Assembly (NCBI RefSeq): GCF_022605165.1
Contig: NC_063069.1
Location: 1,674,001-1,738,000, forward strand
Length of the DNA: 64,000 bases
Reading direction: 5' to 3'
Source of the DNA: Purpureocillium takamizusanense
Taxonomy: Eukaryota; Ascomycota; Sordariomycetes; Hypocreales; Ophiocordycipitaceae
Every line of letters starts with the position of its first letter. Position 1 is the first letter of the stretch. Under the pieces are notes generated by a model. It was not told where the DNA came from and ran no database searches. It saw only the letters and a program-made list of their open reading frames with translations. Shown in pieces: positions 1 to 12,693 of this stretch. The position numbers and the translations under genes are program-made.

Positions 1-1771
1 CTTGAAGAGGAGCTGGCGGGCGATGACGTGCATGACGAAGCCCATGGTCTCACGCGTGGTGGCCGGCCGAGTAGGCGTGGTGGCCCTGCCGTCAAGCTGG
101 TCCTCGTAGCGGCGGCAGACGGAGAGGTAGAGCTTGGGGTCGTCGGTGATGACGCCGTCGACGAGCCGGGGGCCGCGGAGGGAAGAAGAAGAAGCGGAGG
201 AGGACGAAGAAGAGGAGGACTGGTTCTGGCGGATGCACCACTCCATGCCACGCTCCGTGTTGACGGTCCAGACGAAGAGGGAGCGGCCGCGGGCGCGGAC
301 GGCACGCATAAAGGCGCGGCCGCGGAGGGGGGCGAGGAGGGCGGCCTGGGCGACGTTGAAGGCGAGGTCCGGGACGGGGAAGAAGTGGCGGGCGTAGGAG
401 AGGGAGTAGCCGATGTGGGCGAGGGGGAAGCCGGGGAGGGCCTGGCTGGCGGCCTCGATGAGGGCGGCCTGTACGGATGCGCGCGGGAGAGCGTTAGTTA
501 CCGGGGGAGGTTTCAACATACATGGTTGGACCAAACTGATAGAATAGATGGAAGAAATGAGGAGGGAAGGGGTTCAACAACGTACGTTCCAGCAGCCGAG
601 GAGGATGCGCTGCTCCCAGGGGATGGCGCTGCTGGGAGGGACCTGCGCTATGGCGGCGGCGATGGCGCGCATGAGGGCGCGCGGCTCGTCGTCGATCTAC
701 TCGCTCTCACTCAGGTCAGGTCAGGTTCTTCTACGACTTCTTTCCATCTTGGCGGGGGTCGACGCGCAAAGAACAAGTCCGGGAAGATGAAAACCAAAGG
801 GAGGCAAAGGCTTGGGAAGGGGTCGTGGCAGGGCTATCTCACCTTGATGTCGAGCAGGACCCAGAGTTTGGCCCGCGTGCGCGCCTCGTCCTCGTCCTCC
901 TCCGCCTCCTCATCGTCGCTGCCGCCGGAGACGAGGAGGCCCGGGCCGGCGACGAGCCAGGTGAGAAAGTCGCGGAACCTGAGCATGCGCTGGGTCGGGT
1001 CGCTGAGCATCCCGAGGGTGGAGAGGTAGGCCCAGTCGCAGTCGCTGATGTTCTTGTCGATGCCGAAGCAGCGCTTGAGACTGGGATCCTGTTGCAGGCC
1101 GTGGCCCGGTGGGTTTAGCTTTGTTCCTGTCTTTCTCATCGCCTCCCCTCTTCTCTACGGTCGGCCTCTTTCTCTTTCCCTTCTCTCTCTTTCTGTCCTC
1201 TCGGAGAAGTTGGGCGGGTACGAGGGGGGGGAGGGGACGATGAGCTGAGCAGCGCATCGGGCCTCGGGTGGGAAGGAAAAGGACTCACATGAGATATCAC
1301 GGCGACGCCGTCAGCCGTGAGGTGAACGTCGGTCTCGATGGCGTGGGCGCCGACGCGCGCGGCGGCGCGAAAGGCGGCCAGAGAGTTCTCCGGATAGGCG
1401 GCCTTGTAGCCGCGGTGGGCGATGCCCTGCGGGATGAGGCGCGTCGGGTCGCGCGACGAGGCGAGGGCGGCGGTCCATGGCGGCGGCGGTGAAGATGATA
1501 TTGACGATGATGATGATGATGATGTTGTTGTTGAGGGTGCTGGGCAAGCGGGTTAGATGCGCTCATGGGGGGAACGCCCTCGCAAACTGACGCGGACGAC
1601 GGACGAAGAATGTGTGCGTGGTGCGGGCATCGTATGTTTAACGTGCACGTGCGTGCGTGTGCGTGCGTGTGCTTTATAGATTTAGGTGGCCATGTGTGTA
1701 TATGTATTACCATAAGATGTGTCTCCCGTCGCTGCGGCGGCGGCAAGCAACGACTCCTTTTCCTCTGCCAT
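1..1771 (-). CDS. Glycerophosphodiester phosphodiesterase (PGC1-like), 3' end cut by window
   Basis: Exons on the minus strand: 1711-1771, 1289-1539, 843-1088, 586-696 and 1-468, the last open at the window edge. The GDPD signature is clear: IAHRGYKAAYPENS then AIETDVHLTADGVAVISH holds the His and Glu/Asp metal and catalytic residues; later come LKRCFG, a WTVNTERGMEW strand and LVDGVITDDP. Family knowledge: these enzymes hydrolyse phosphatidylglycerol or glycerophosphodiesters; yeast Pgc1 degrades PG at lipid droplets and mitochondria. The exon carrying the HRG motif has an in-frame TAA upstream and no ATG, but a CTAAC branch point followed by CCCAG lies just 3' of that stop. Splicing back to an ATG at 1771 (MAEEKESLLAAAAATG) restores phase exactly, so I chose that start. 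A Ser-rich stretch encoded by a TCA repeat follows. A low-complexity Ser run sits near the C-terminal part. Family assignment is firm; substrate is inferred. Confidence 0.85.
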
Positions 1772-2666
1772 GGCTGAGCGCGGGGTGTGGAACCGGGACG
1801 AACGGGAAAAGTGCAAAGCAAGCAAAAAGAAATGCTAGATGAAAAGATTGATATGCCAGAAAAGAGCGGTCGGGCTGGCTGTTATGATGAGTGGGTTCGT
1901 GATGGGAAGAGAGCACGGACAACAAGACAGACGGGGTACGCGGGAGAGAGAGAGAGACGGAGAGAGACGGAGGGCAAACTATTTAATTGGTGTTACAAAG
2001 TTACTACGAAGTAACTTAGGTAGGGAACGTTGGGTCTGTCGGTCGGCGTCGAATCGGACGACCCTCCAGCGAATGACGACGGGGTTTTTTTGGTCTGTGG
2101 AGGTTAGTTGGTACTTTGTCTTTGCAGGTGGGTGGCAAATCGTGGTTGCCACATGGCGTGTCTGTCCAACGGCTTCGGCCGCCATGCCCATCTTGCCCAC
2201 CACATCCATCCACATACATGGCTTGTTGGCTTCCTTTACTTGTTGGCTTCCTTTTACCAAATCTCAGTCCTGTTTGCCGATGAGAGTCCGTCCGATAACG
2301 CACGCATGTGCTTACAATGTAGCGGTCAAGTGTTTTCCAAGGCCGGCCCGGGAAGGAGACTGCGGCATCGGCGAGTCTTGGGAATGTACAAAGTGCATTC
2401 GGTAGGGTACATAGGAGGCCACAGCAGGGGGGAGGGGAGGTCGCACAATGGCATGATGGGTGTGTCCGTCCCATCATGCCAAGCGCTCGTCGGCCCAAAA
2501 AATACGGAGAGATGTTGCATGCATTTTGTTGCTTGCATTGACGCCGCACGGGGGCCAAGGGCTTTTTGCCCTGCCTATTCGACGATATATACTTGCGTGC
2601 TACACTACACGTAGAGAACAAAAACACTGTGCATAGCACATGGTGGCATTGCAAGAACAGTCTCAA

Positions 2667-2668
2667 CG

Positions 2669-2699
<31 letters not shown>

Positions 2700-2701
2700 A
2701 A
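2667..2701. repeat. (CAA)n microsatellite
   Basis: Uninterrupted run of about eleven CAA units on the plus strand, followed by an A-rich stretch. Non-coding position. Confidence 0.85.
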
Positions 2702-3134
2702 ACAAAACAAAAAATGGCTGCCCTTGATGACAAATGTCTTCCTCGTAACCGGGCCCGGTTGTGCGCAAGAATGTTTCCCAGCAGCTGGCACAACAAGTCG
2801 TCTGTCCTGTCGTGTAAGCCAGCAGCCTTTTCTCATGCCCCCCCAAAACAGCTGCCACCTAACCCGTCGAGGTATACTTCATACTCTCTTTCGCGTCAAC
2901 GTGTCGGGGACAACGCTGTCAATTATTCCTTTCCGTGCCGGTCAGCCACTGCGGTTCATGCAAGGGGGATCGCCCATGATATTGTTGCCTGCTCCGTCTA
3001 CTTTGTTGCTGTGCGCCGCCCTCGAGACTGGACGCACAGCATGCATGAATGACTCGACTCCATGGAACCGTGCTTGCCCCGTCGCTTGTGCAACCGTCGC
3101 TCCGGGCCGAGATTGCAACACCCTCTTTTGGGTC

Positions 3135-3176
3135 TTATATATATATACTTCGTATACCTGTACCATATATATATAT
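3135..3176. repeat. Paired (TA)n dinucleotide tracts
   Basis: Two TA runs of roughly 12 bases each, separated by about 16 bases, followed by more alternating purine/pyrimidine sequence to about 3211. Likely an easily melted AT-rich spot between genes. Confidence 0.75.
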
Positions 3177-3337
3177 AGACATATACATGTACACACATAC
3201 ATGTATATACCCCTTGCTTATATCACTCGCAGTGCACCGCCTCGGTTCGGATGTTGTACCAGCAGGTACCCGTTCGGCACTACAACACCGCCATTATTAG
3301 CCACCGTCATCAACTGTTTTGCCCTTTTACTATTCGC

Positions 3338-3370
3338 GCCCCCCCTCCCCCTCCCCCTCCCCCTCCCCCG
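3338..3370. repeat. (CCCCTC)n pyrimidine tract
   Basis: Five or so repeats of a C-rich hexamer giving a strand-asymmetric polypyrimidine tract in intergenic DNA. Confidence 0.8.
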
Positions 3371-4728
3371 CCGATGACGACCCCGGCCGCCGGGAGTGGT
3401 AGGATAGGGGGAGCAAGGAGACACGAACGCTTTGAACATGGGGGGAGGGGGTCGTTATCTAGCAGTATGGACTCACGGGTTTGCTGGCCGGACAGGCTTT
3501 AAAGCCCACCTCCCACACGTTGGGGCGCGTCTCCCTCTCCCACTTGCACTTGTTGTTGCCCCTTCTGCACGTCTATCGAGAAACCTCATGTTTCAATAAT
3601 GGGACTTCCCCAGGAACAAAACTTTACATGATGAAAAACAAAATAAAAGAAAGAAGGAAAAAAGAACAGAGGAGTAAGAACATCGGCTGTCAAGCCGGAG
3701 AAGGGGCGGAGGGGGGTGGCATCAGTTCACTCACTCCAACTATTTCATCCGTGCCTGCCTTCTCGACGCCGCCCGTCGCCGGCACCGTGGGATCCACCTT
3801 CTTTCCTGCCCCTGCAGCAGCCGACGATGCAGACGCCACGGCGGCGCCAGCAGACGCAAAAATACAAAGCACGACCTCGGCGGACCTCATTGTGCACGCG
3901 CAGCAGCAAAAGGAGACACCCCTGCTAAAAAATAGAAAAAAGCAGGTAGATGTATGTAAAAAAAAAAAAGTCGAGTCTATAAAGGGGGGGCCCAAAAAAA
4001 GAAGAAGAATCGACAAAGATGCGACTAATGGCAACGTCCGATGAACCAACCGCGATGCTCTCGAGGAAGGGGGGGATGTGCTCTTATCTGCCTGCATGAT
4101 GTAGTCCCGCGATCTCGCCGACTCGGCATGCGTTGTTTATTGTCTTGTGTCCGTGAGAGTGTGTTTGTGCTTTGCGTGTTTTTTCCCACCACTTTTCTGA
4201 GCGACATCGATGCGTACGGAGCGTGCGTCGATGAGTCAAATAAACGTGCTGGATTCTATAACCAATACAAGGACGACGGGATGAGTCTGCGTTGGATGCC
4301 GTAGAGCCCGTTCCGCCCAAAGCCCTTTCCTCGGGTGTAATCATTATCAGACGTGACATCACAAATGTCCCGAAAACCACCCTGATGCGTTGTTTTCCAT
4401 CGACGCCCGGTGTCCTTTCCGTGTTACATACCCTGTCGCTCAGGCTCAGGGAAAGGCAACAAACAATATACGCGCTGCAGAAGCTGGGCGGTGGGCGCAC
4501 ATGCTGAACGCCGGGGCCTTAACCTGGCTCCTTGCCCTACGTTCGCAGCTACCCATGATGACATTCCACGACATGTGACAGTCAGACACTGATGAAAAAG
4601 GTCGCGCACATGAAACTCAAGTTAAATCGTTAAAACGTACTCCAGTACGCAGCAAGCTATCGTTACGCGATATACAACGCTTAAACGCTACACAACATGG
4701 CCCTCATATTACGAAGCTTCCGTGCTTC

Positions 4729-7511
4729 TCACGCGCTCGTGATGCTCCACGCCCCTACACTCAGTCCGAGCTCCGATGGTGCTACCTCCTCTCCGGAACT
4801 TAAACTCTCATCGCTGATGCTCGGCACACTCTGCGGTATCCCTTGGTTGGCTCCTCCAAAGTCTGCAATGTTGAAATTGCTCAAGTCCCACGTATCCGGT
4901 GACCAGTCCGCATTGCCCATGTTGGGAGGGAGCGATGCCTCGTTGATGAGGCTGGAGCCTCCATATATCGCATCGTAGACGTTATTCACGCCACCATCCA
5001 TAGAACCCAGCAATGCCTCCCATTCAGAGTTTGAAACTGCCGACGTCTTCCCTGTAGCGTCGCCACCGAGTAGCAGATGCTCCGCTGAGACGGACCCGGG
5101 CGTGTGCAATCGACCCAGACCCCCTCCTGGCGAAGACGGTCCCGTTCCGGATGGGGTGTTGCTTAGTGATAGATAGTCTAGGTTCGGAATGGGCCTCGAA
5201 ATAGTCGCCCGGTGGCCGCTGGTGGACGCCTGCGTTAGAGGCATACCATAGTCACGATGGCTCATCGTTGCGCTGTCTGGAGAAAGACTGTCCAAAGATT
5301 GACGGGACCTGGAGCGGTAAATGTCCGAATTCGGTGTAGGAATGTGCACCATCGTCATCCGCCGCATCTTTTCTTGTTGCCGTATCAAGTCGTCCTCGCT
5401 AGCAGCGCCGTGGTGCAGCTGGCCGATTGCATAGCCCGCCTTTTTGCTCGGAGCTCTTGAGAGCGGCGACGGGCGTTGCGAGGGCGCAGGCATGGACCCC
5501 TTGCGAGACGAAGTGGTGGGCGACACACCCTCTTTGCCATCCACCGAGATGAGTGACCGTGCAACCCGTGCCAAGTCCGGGGCCCCCGGTGCCTTGGCCT
5601 TCGTCAAGATGTCGATGACGGCGTTGACCAAGCGCTCGGAGTCGCGCATCATCTTGCTGTCAGGCTTGAGATCCGCTACCTGATAAAGCAGCGTTGTTCC
5701 GCAAACCGCCAATAGATCGAACTTGTTCAAGCAAAACGAGAAGCTCATGCTCCTCTCTTCCAGGAGTTGGACGATTTGAACAATGTGCTTGCTGGAGTCG
5801 GCAACTGAAAGCAGGGCGGGCGCGGCTTTGGGCCCAAGGTTAGACCCCACGGCCGGACGGTATATGAGCGTGCGAATGAAGTAGTAAGAAAGAGCCTAAG
5901 TTTTGTCAGTTACTCAACGCCATGCACGGGTTCGTGCCATTGTTGAATGCGGACTCACAAGCAGCGGCGACCGGCTTCCAGTCACGTCGGTGGATGGCTT
6001 ATCTTGCACAAAATTAAGCCGCAGATGTGTCGGCAGGTCGGCATGCCAGGCATCGAGGTCCGCCTCGAAAACACCCAGCTGCTGCAAGGAGAGCTCGTGG
6101 TTGGTCGTCGCAGGATAGACCTTCTCCAGGACGCGGGACAGGATGCGAGCGGCGCGGAAGAGAGCGAGAGCGCTGGAGAGACGAGTGTACTCTCCAGGAA
6201 GCGTGGGTTGAAAGCCCTTTTCAGTAATGTACTCGTCATCCGTGTCTGACGGGTATTCGGCCTGAACATCCTCCTCTTTGAAAAGCTTAGGCAGTCCCAA
6301 AGTCGCAGAAGTAAAGCTGAAACTATTAGCCGGGGCTGCGAACGCATAGTCACATGTCATCTTACCAGTCAAGTGTGTACAGCGTCCAAAACACCTTCTT
6401 CCTCGTCTCCAAAGTTAGCGCGCCAAAAGAGAACCGTTTCTGGCTCTGGTGCAACCCGAGGCGGTGAGACAGGCCGACCGCAACAGATTTGTAATGCTGC
6501 AGTCGCTTGTTGTCCGCTCGCATGGCGCAGTACAACAGGGCCAGGATGAAACACTGCAACGTGCTCATAGTGGTCTCGTACTGTAACGAATCGAGTGCCT
6601 TTGTCCATTGCTTCTCACAGGCAGCAAGTTGCTGATAGTCTGGAGACTCGGACGAGAGACCGGCGATACTAAAGACGAGGTAGAGCTGTGCTAGCTTGTT
6701 TTTACATCTGACCTTCTCGGGGTCGGCCACGAATTCCTCGTAGATGCGAAGGAAAGTCGGCTTATGCAGAACCGGGAAGAGCGGCGCCCACTCTTGGAAG
6801 AAGACGTTGACGCAACGGTCAGAGAAGAGACGGGGCGGCACCTTGCCAGCTTGTGCCACTTCCTCTGTTGTCAACGGCGGGCAACCCTGGACATGCAGGA
6901 ATGCCTCTGGGTTGAAGTCGTTGCAAGGTCTGCCTGTCTCCTGGAGCTTTCGCTTAAACGATGCTGAAGGCAAGTCAGTCTTCTGTCAAGTATGCGTCTG
7001 TTCACTGTTGAGATCACGTACTGATCAGGGCTCGGCCACTGGACGCGCCCATGAAGTAAGAATCAGAGTTCTCGACACCCAAGAGGAGCGGAGTCTCGTG
7101 CATGCGGAATGTGTCCTCCTTGGGGGATTGTGACTCTTTGGACGACTCCGGGGACGACACAGAGTTGGAGACGGATGTGATGGATGGGCGGCGATGGTGG
7201 CTGCTGTGCATGGCAGAGAGCATATCGATTTTCTCGTCCTTTTCGTCGAGCAAGTCTTTGAGCTCGCGAACCTCGCACTCCAACTGGCGCACACGCTCTT
7301 CGAGAGACTCGGTGTAGCCACGCGGAAAGGCTCTTCTGCTCAGTTTGTCGCTCGTCCGGCACTCGAAGCCGACGTTGGCGCACTGCGAGCAGGTTGGGCG
7401 CACGCCATCGCAGCGTATCTTCTTGCTACGGCACCGATCGCAGGCCTGGGCGATGCGGCTCTGGGCGCTGGTGCCCACCTTGATGACTTTCATAGGAAGG
7501 ATACCCGGCAT
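4729..7511 (-). CDS. facB: Zn2Cys6 transcription factor, FacB/Cat8 family (acetate/gluconeogenic regulator)
   Basis: Exons: 7022-7511, 6366-6963, 5959-6316, 4729-5895, giving 870 residues. The N-terminal binuclear cluster has Cys 24, 27, 34, 41, 44 and 51 (C-x2-C-x6-C-x6-C-x2-C-x6-C) in the context [18 protein letters not shown]. It is followed by [20 protein letters not shown] and a leucine-zipper-like heptad segment ending [14 protein letters not shown]. This cluster-plus-linker is the hallmark of Cat8 and FacB. The middle carries the fungal-specific TF domain (about residues 200-550, with [10 protein letters not shown]). The C-terminal third is Ser/Pro-rich and acidic, as expected of an activation region. 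Known role of the family: activates acetyl-CoA synthetase, glyoxylate-cycle and gluconeogenic genes on C2 carbon. I placed the second acceptor at 6317 because it gives [11 protein letters not shown], which fits the family better than a site 6 nt upstream. Confidence 0.9.
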
Positions 7512-10500
7512 AGTGGCGGGTTGATCGTCGCGGGATCAGCGACGGCTGGTATCTGAGAGTAGGAGCAGAAAGCGTTGGAAAGCGTTCTCACGCGAGCGTG
7601 GTTGCGTGTTGTGCACTTCGGGGCACCGCGATATCGGTGGTTTGGACGGCGCACTGGCGGGATCACGCAAGAGCGCAAAGGGGGGCGCCTAGAGCGGCGG
7701 CACCTCAGTCAGGTCAGCCGGAGGCGAAAACGGCGGTGATGTTGACGGCCTTGTCTCTGTCTAGCCTTGGTCTGTTCTCTCTGGTCGTCGGGTAGGCAGG
7801 ATGGGTGAGGACAGAAATCGAAAGAGATGGGAAGGGAATCAGGTCGACCTGATCACGAGCGAGACGACGGCGAGGTGGGATAAATGCAGATGGAGGACGG
7901 TAGGACAAGTAGAGGAGGGACAAAGCTTAAGCGTGGGATCGCAAAACGGGGATGCGAGACTTTTGTGGAGTCGAAGAGAGCGAGTGAAGTGTGAGGGAAA
8001 TGGAGGATCCCGGGGGAGGCGCAAACCCGGGGACGCCTTTGGTTGGTTTGGTTGGGCCACGGACGTGGTGTGGAGGGACTTTGGCGACGATGGTGGGTTG
8101 AATAATCAGGCGGCCTGGCGCCGCTGCAGGCGGGGGGGAGGGGGGCAGGAGACGGGCAGAGATGGAGCCTCCATGCTTGTTAGGTATGTTCCTGTAGTTA
8201 TATCTGCAGGTGCTGGGCACCTGTTGCAGCGCCCCTCTCCAGCCCTGAAGGGCATCATCGATGTGGTCCAGGGCACATCAAGCGCTGCGGGGCCTTCCAC
8301 AAGCGGGCGACACGGCGGGTCCGTCCCCTGCGACCTCGCTGGCAAGGTTGGGACAGGGCAGGCACTTTTTTGGCTGCGACGTTGGACCGACCTGAGGATG
8401 GATGCTGATGCTGGCTCGCCCGCGGTAGCGATGATGATGGCGGTGCATGATGCTCATCATCAGCATGTACATTAACTCTTAAATGATGCCGACGGGTGCT
8501 ACGGTGTTCCGTACTATAGGTACCTAGTAGGTACGAAGCTACAGCCCTGTGCGCTCTGGGACGTGTGCTGCTCTGCCGCCATGAGCAGGTACCTGACCTT
8601 CCCACCAGCCCGAGGTGCTCGCTGACGAACACTTCCTCATCTTCCTCCCCCTCGAGCCCGCCACCGACGCCACACGGGTTCGCATACCTAGCTACCACGA
8701 GTCAAGTGCAACTTCTCCGCCGAGCATCTCACAGACACGAGCCCTGACGACTATTGACATCACAGATGCCCCACGACGGGCCATCTGTCGGCGGAGTCGG
8801 CGCTTGCATTGCTGGCCCTGCATGCATGACAACGGTGCTCCGCCGACTCGGCCCCAGCGCCGCTCTGCACAGACAAACTCTATCACTAAAAATGCTTATC
8901 CTGGGGTGACAGCCCTTGGACTGCTTGAAATGGAAATGGACTGATGTCGGATCTCGCCCTCGCCCATGGCGGCCGTGCACGCCACGGTGGCGCGGGACTC
9001 CAGATGACGGGATACTAATGGCATCACCACTGCGGTCTGAACACGGCCGATGCGCGAGCCTGGGACGAGCGCATTGTCTGTCGTCAGCAGCCTTGGTGGA
9101 ACAAGCGCTGCCTGTCGCTCGGTGGAGAATTCACACCGTCGTGAGGGTGCATCCGAGGTGGCACCTGCTGAGTGCTGACCTCGACGAGGCTCGAATCGGC
9201 ACCCACGACTCCACGATCGAGACGCAGTCAGCAAGCTCCATCAACGCTCATAAGCGCAAATATTACACCGAGAAATTGCGCGTACGGGTGAAATCGCATC
9301 TTCCAGGGCTTCCAAGGACCTAGTTGAGTCTCGGGCGCACAATGTCTGACCGCCAAGCCAGCTCGCTGATACCTTTACCCCGGATTTCCGGCACTGGCGC
9401 CGACCTGCGGGGCTCACCAGGACAGGTTTCCAAGCCACTACTACCCGTATACTATACACGGTATTCTGTGGCTCCTTTGCGGCAGTCCGTTTATCTGGAT
9501 TGTCCCGTTGTCCTCACCATCTGCAGCCTCTTAGGTGTCTTTGACCTTGGTTGATTGCGCTGCGAGTCTGATCGCAAAAGGTTGCGCGGTCGTACCTCGT
9601 GTCCACAGTTGGGCGGCACTCGCTGCATCTATGGAACCTCCCCCGCGATCTCGTCCGTTGCCCTGGCCTCGGCCAGATCCCGGCTAGGTACCCCAGATTT
9701 TGGGCTTTCTTTTCCTCCAGGGGACAGTTTCGTCCCGTTCGTCGATTCGACGCTCGGCCTCCCTACCGCAGGGTCATATCCGAGATGATTTTCGCGAAGC
9801 GACACTGAAACGATCTCGCGAGCTGAAAAGCATGGCGGCTCGACATGATGAAACCGGAATTTGGGTCCCGAGACATCTCGCTGTTACGCTGTCCCGTTCA
9901 ATTCGATGACGATAATAGGGAAGGCCAGGGCGACAGAGTTCGTTCCCAGCGCACTCGGGACAGCCACTATCCATGCAGAAGGCATGCCACATCGGTGGCT
10001 GATTATTGCCACAGTTGCAGCACAACCCACGCTACTGACCCTACTACATTTGCTTTCGAGGCCATTTTGCGTAGGTTAAACTTCGAAGATCCTCAGATCA
10101 TCCTGCCAACATGCCTCCATCCCAACGTCTCATGGCACGCGCACGGCGAAAGACAGTCAGATGCCACCAGCGACAGTATGGTTCAACGAATGCAATCCGA
10201 TGCCAAAGACGTCGGCCACGGAGGACATGAGCACATTGCTCCTTGCGGCAGATGAGTGAACAACTTCTGTCAGCAAGCTGCCAGGCAGTAATAGCAAAGC
10301 GCAGTGCAGAAGAGCACCACCGACGGCACTCCTCAGTTCAGTGTCACGGCCAGCACAAGGCTCCTGAAGAAAGAGGCTTGCGACAGTGGCAAGGGAATGG
10401 AGAGACACTTGTGCCTTTTTGGTCAGAGGCTTGTCGTTGTTCCCGAGCGGGCCCGAGGCTGTTGGCGAATTAGCGTCACTGCTGGCACTGCTTCCGTCCG

Positions 10501-10939
10501 TCCGGCCGAAGGGCGCTAGAGTGACCGATGCCTGACTACGTCGTCAAGTTGCGCCAGTGTTTGTCGACGAGCGCCGCGAGATCGAACCATTTGCCTTGGA
10601 GGAGCGCCCGTAGTCGGGGCTACGTACGTACCTACTGTCCAAGTTCCCTAGACCCAGACCCCATAGGGGAACGGTCCGCTCATGCGCTCATGCACTCATA
10701 CCGCACGCACATACTGCTTCTGCTGCTTGCTTGCTGCTCGCCGCTGGGGTCCGTGTGCTGTCCCAGCAGCACAAGCAAGCACCTTCTGCGCACTTAGGCC
10801 ACCAGGCCAATGCAGGACCAGGTCGCAGCATCGCATTCCAACCTTGTTTGCACACGCAGGCGATCCCGCGCCACCGACCACGGCGGCAGTTGTTCTAAGT
10901 TGGCGAATTGGCCACGAGGTGGGCGGGATCCCCTCCATC
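7512..10939. other. Long intergenic region upstream of facB
   Basis: About 3.4 kb without a recognisable gene; the open frames are short and show no known domain. The first kilobase next to 7511 should be the facB promoter and leader. It contains GC-rich hexamers that fit the CreA consensus (for example CCGGGG near 8027), but this motif is too common here to be counted as evidence. No tRNA, transposon or repeat array was seen. The stretch next to 10940 is the 3' flank of the SET-domain gene. Confidence 0.5.
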
Positions 10940-12693
10940 TCAGCTGAAGTCGTCCTCCTCATTGGACGAGGATAGCCTCGGCCCTTGCTCGATTTGGGCA
11001 TCTTCCATCAACCCGAGATATGCCACCACGTGGTCATGCGCGAGCAGACTCGATTTCTGCCAGGGCCCGTCAGTTCACGCCATGCACAGGCTGCAGTGCA
11101 GTGCATTTTTTTCAGGACGACATGGGGGAGGAAGCGCTTGCGGGAGAGATTGGGCCGACCCATGCGCACGAAGCACACCCTTCACAGGGACACCGACGCA
11201 TCTTGTACGCACCTGTTCTTCGAGCGCCGTCACTGCCGCCTCGAGCAGCTCCATCTCAAGCTTCTTCAGCGCCCTGGCAGCCTCAATGCACTCCTCCCTC
11301 AGCAGGCCAGCAGCGACCAGCGGTCGAAGCTGGTCGTCTGGCGGCCCTGCTTTGACGCTGGCCAGCTGTTCCTCAATCTTCTCGGACAGCACCGCCACTG
11401 CGCGAAGCTTGTACACCTCGCAAAGCTCATGTCCCTGTATCAGTGTCTGGAAATCTCCGGCTTGATCTGTCACGTCATCTTCCTGCCACAACATTCTGAG
11501 CTGTCGGCCTCCTGTCGTGTCCTGCAGGACGCGGAAGCCGAGGCCGTCCTCCTCGTTGAGGCACATGAGAAATACGAATTGACTGTCCCAAGTCAGGGTC
11601 TGGCCGTCGGGAGACAGCGACAGCTTCACGATCGGCGGGCCCTTGAAGACGTGTAGCTTTGCCTTGGCCAGCGGGTCATCCGGGAATGGCTCGAGATGCA
11701 ACGTCATCTCGCGCACCATACTGCCTTGGTCGATAAAGCCGTAGCTGAAGAGCATCTCGGCGGCTGGCTTGGCGTCACCGTATGATATTGTCACTTCCTG
11801 CCCTGCCGATACTGTGCTACCCGGGCGCATCAACAGCACCACACCGCTGGTGCCGTCCGATTCGTAATATGTTGTCGGGCTGGCAGAGTGGTTCACCATG
11901 TCCAGGCCAGGTACCATGGCCTCTCCGATTTGTGGCAGCTCGAGGCACCGGGAGCGATACCATGCATCTGCCAGGACCCAGTCATCCAGAGATGTCTTGC
12001 CTGTCTCCCAGAGGAAAGAGTTCCAAAATGGTAGCGTCTCGGTCTTTTCCCGCAGCTCGTCAAACTCGTGGCTCAATGCCGCGAACTTGGCTCGTAGGGC
12101 CGTCTGTAGTTGTCAGTTTTCTGTAGTAAGGTTGCATACACAGTCTTTCCTCTTCGCCGCCTGTCTTGATCCATCAGCTGCTCACCTCCAATGAAGTGCC
12201 ATTCAGCAACATGCGCTCCGGCTCAGACCACATGGTAGGAACTGGAATGGGGCGGGGCAAGAAACGAATGTACTCGGTCCACGGCGTGGAGGGGATGCCC
12301 TTGGACACGGCGGTGCCTCGCCTGGAGTGGACCAGGTGGCAGAGCAGATACAGCATGACGTCCTTGCGTGTGGACTAGGGCAACGGTCAGAGAAGGCACG
12401 AGTTACAGGGCGTTACCGATTCGCACCTGATGTCCAGCTGTCTCGAGGAGCTGCTTGAAGCTCTGGTCCACTTTGGAATACTCGTCGACAGCCTCGGCAG
12501 AGAGGACCAGGTCTTGGGGTATCCTCATCAGGGGGGACGCATTGCCGCCCTCAGAGGGCCCCAGATCCCCGTCCACCACAAGGCCGAACCCCTTGTCCTT
12601 CGTCTGCTGCAGCTTGACACCCGAGAATGTCACATCGTTCAGCAGCGCCCACGCCGGAAAGGCATCGAGGGGGAGCTGAGGCGGCGAGGTCAT
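10940..12693 (-). CDS. SET-domain protein lysine methyltransferase (RuBisCO-LSMT/SETD type)
   Basis: Exons: 12427-12693, 12186-12374, 11213-12103, 10940-11056; 487 residues. The start MTSPPQLPLDAF is the first ATG that gives a clean N-terminus. The split SET domain is visible: GFGLVV near the start, then after the I-SET insert GLDMVNHS (the AdoMet- and substrate-binding NHS motif) and VTISYGDAKPAAEMLFSYGF. The C-terminal part is helical and charged, like the Rubis-subs-bind substrate domain. The last intron (donor after 11213, acceptor before 11056) removes a misleading read-through and leads to a conserved-looking tail ending EEDDFS. Family members methylate ribosomal proteins and other non-histone substrates in cytosol or nucleus; the substrate here is unknown. 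Divergent from the GTPase gene. Confidence 0.85.

Larger units (their letters stand above)
1772..4728. other. Intergenic: GDPD upstream region and facB 3' flank
   Basis: About 3 kb without a supportable gene. Open frames here are short, overlap on both strands and show no domain. It holds simple repeats (CAA, TA and CCCCTC runs, listed separately) and several A-runs near 3650 and 3960. The part next to 1771 should contain the promoter and 5' leader of the GDPD gene; the part next to 4729 the 3' UTR of the FacB-like gene. I see no tRNA or transposon ends. Confidence 0.5.

Noticed and set aside
28..1029. 333-codon plus-strand open frame
   Set aside because: Antisense shadow of the GDPD exons; Gly/Glu-rich translation with no domain, caused by high GC.
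1490..1564. Apparent frameshift at the start of the GDPD gene (two other ATGs in wrong frames)
   Set aside because: A canonical intron and upstream exon restore the frame without any error.
6317..6323. Upstream acceptor TAATAG for the second facB intron
   Set aside because: It also keeps frame but places the branch site too close and inserts two residues in a conserved segment; TTTCAG 6 nt downstream fits better.
8000..8060. CreA-like SYGGRG hexamers upstream of facB
   Set aside because: The motif is short and GC-rich, and expected by chance many times in this window; not evidence without binding data.
11070..11212. Read-through C-terminus of the SET gene ending in a Cys/Pro-rich tail
   Set aside because: A GTGCGT donor and a GGCAG acceptor lead to a 39-codon last exon with a helical, conserved-looking tail.
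10985..11656. 223-codon plus-strand open frame
   Set aside because: Antisense to the SET gene; no recognisable domain.
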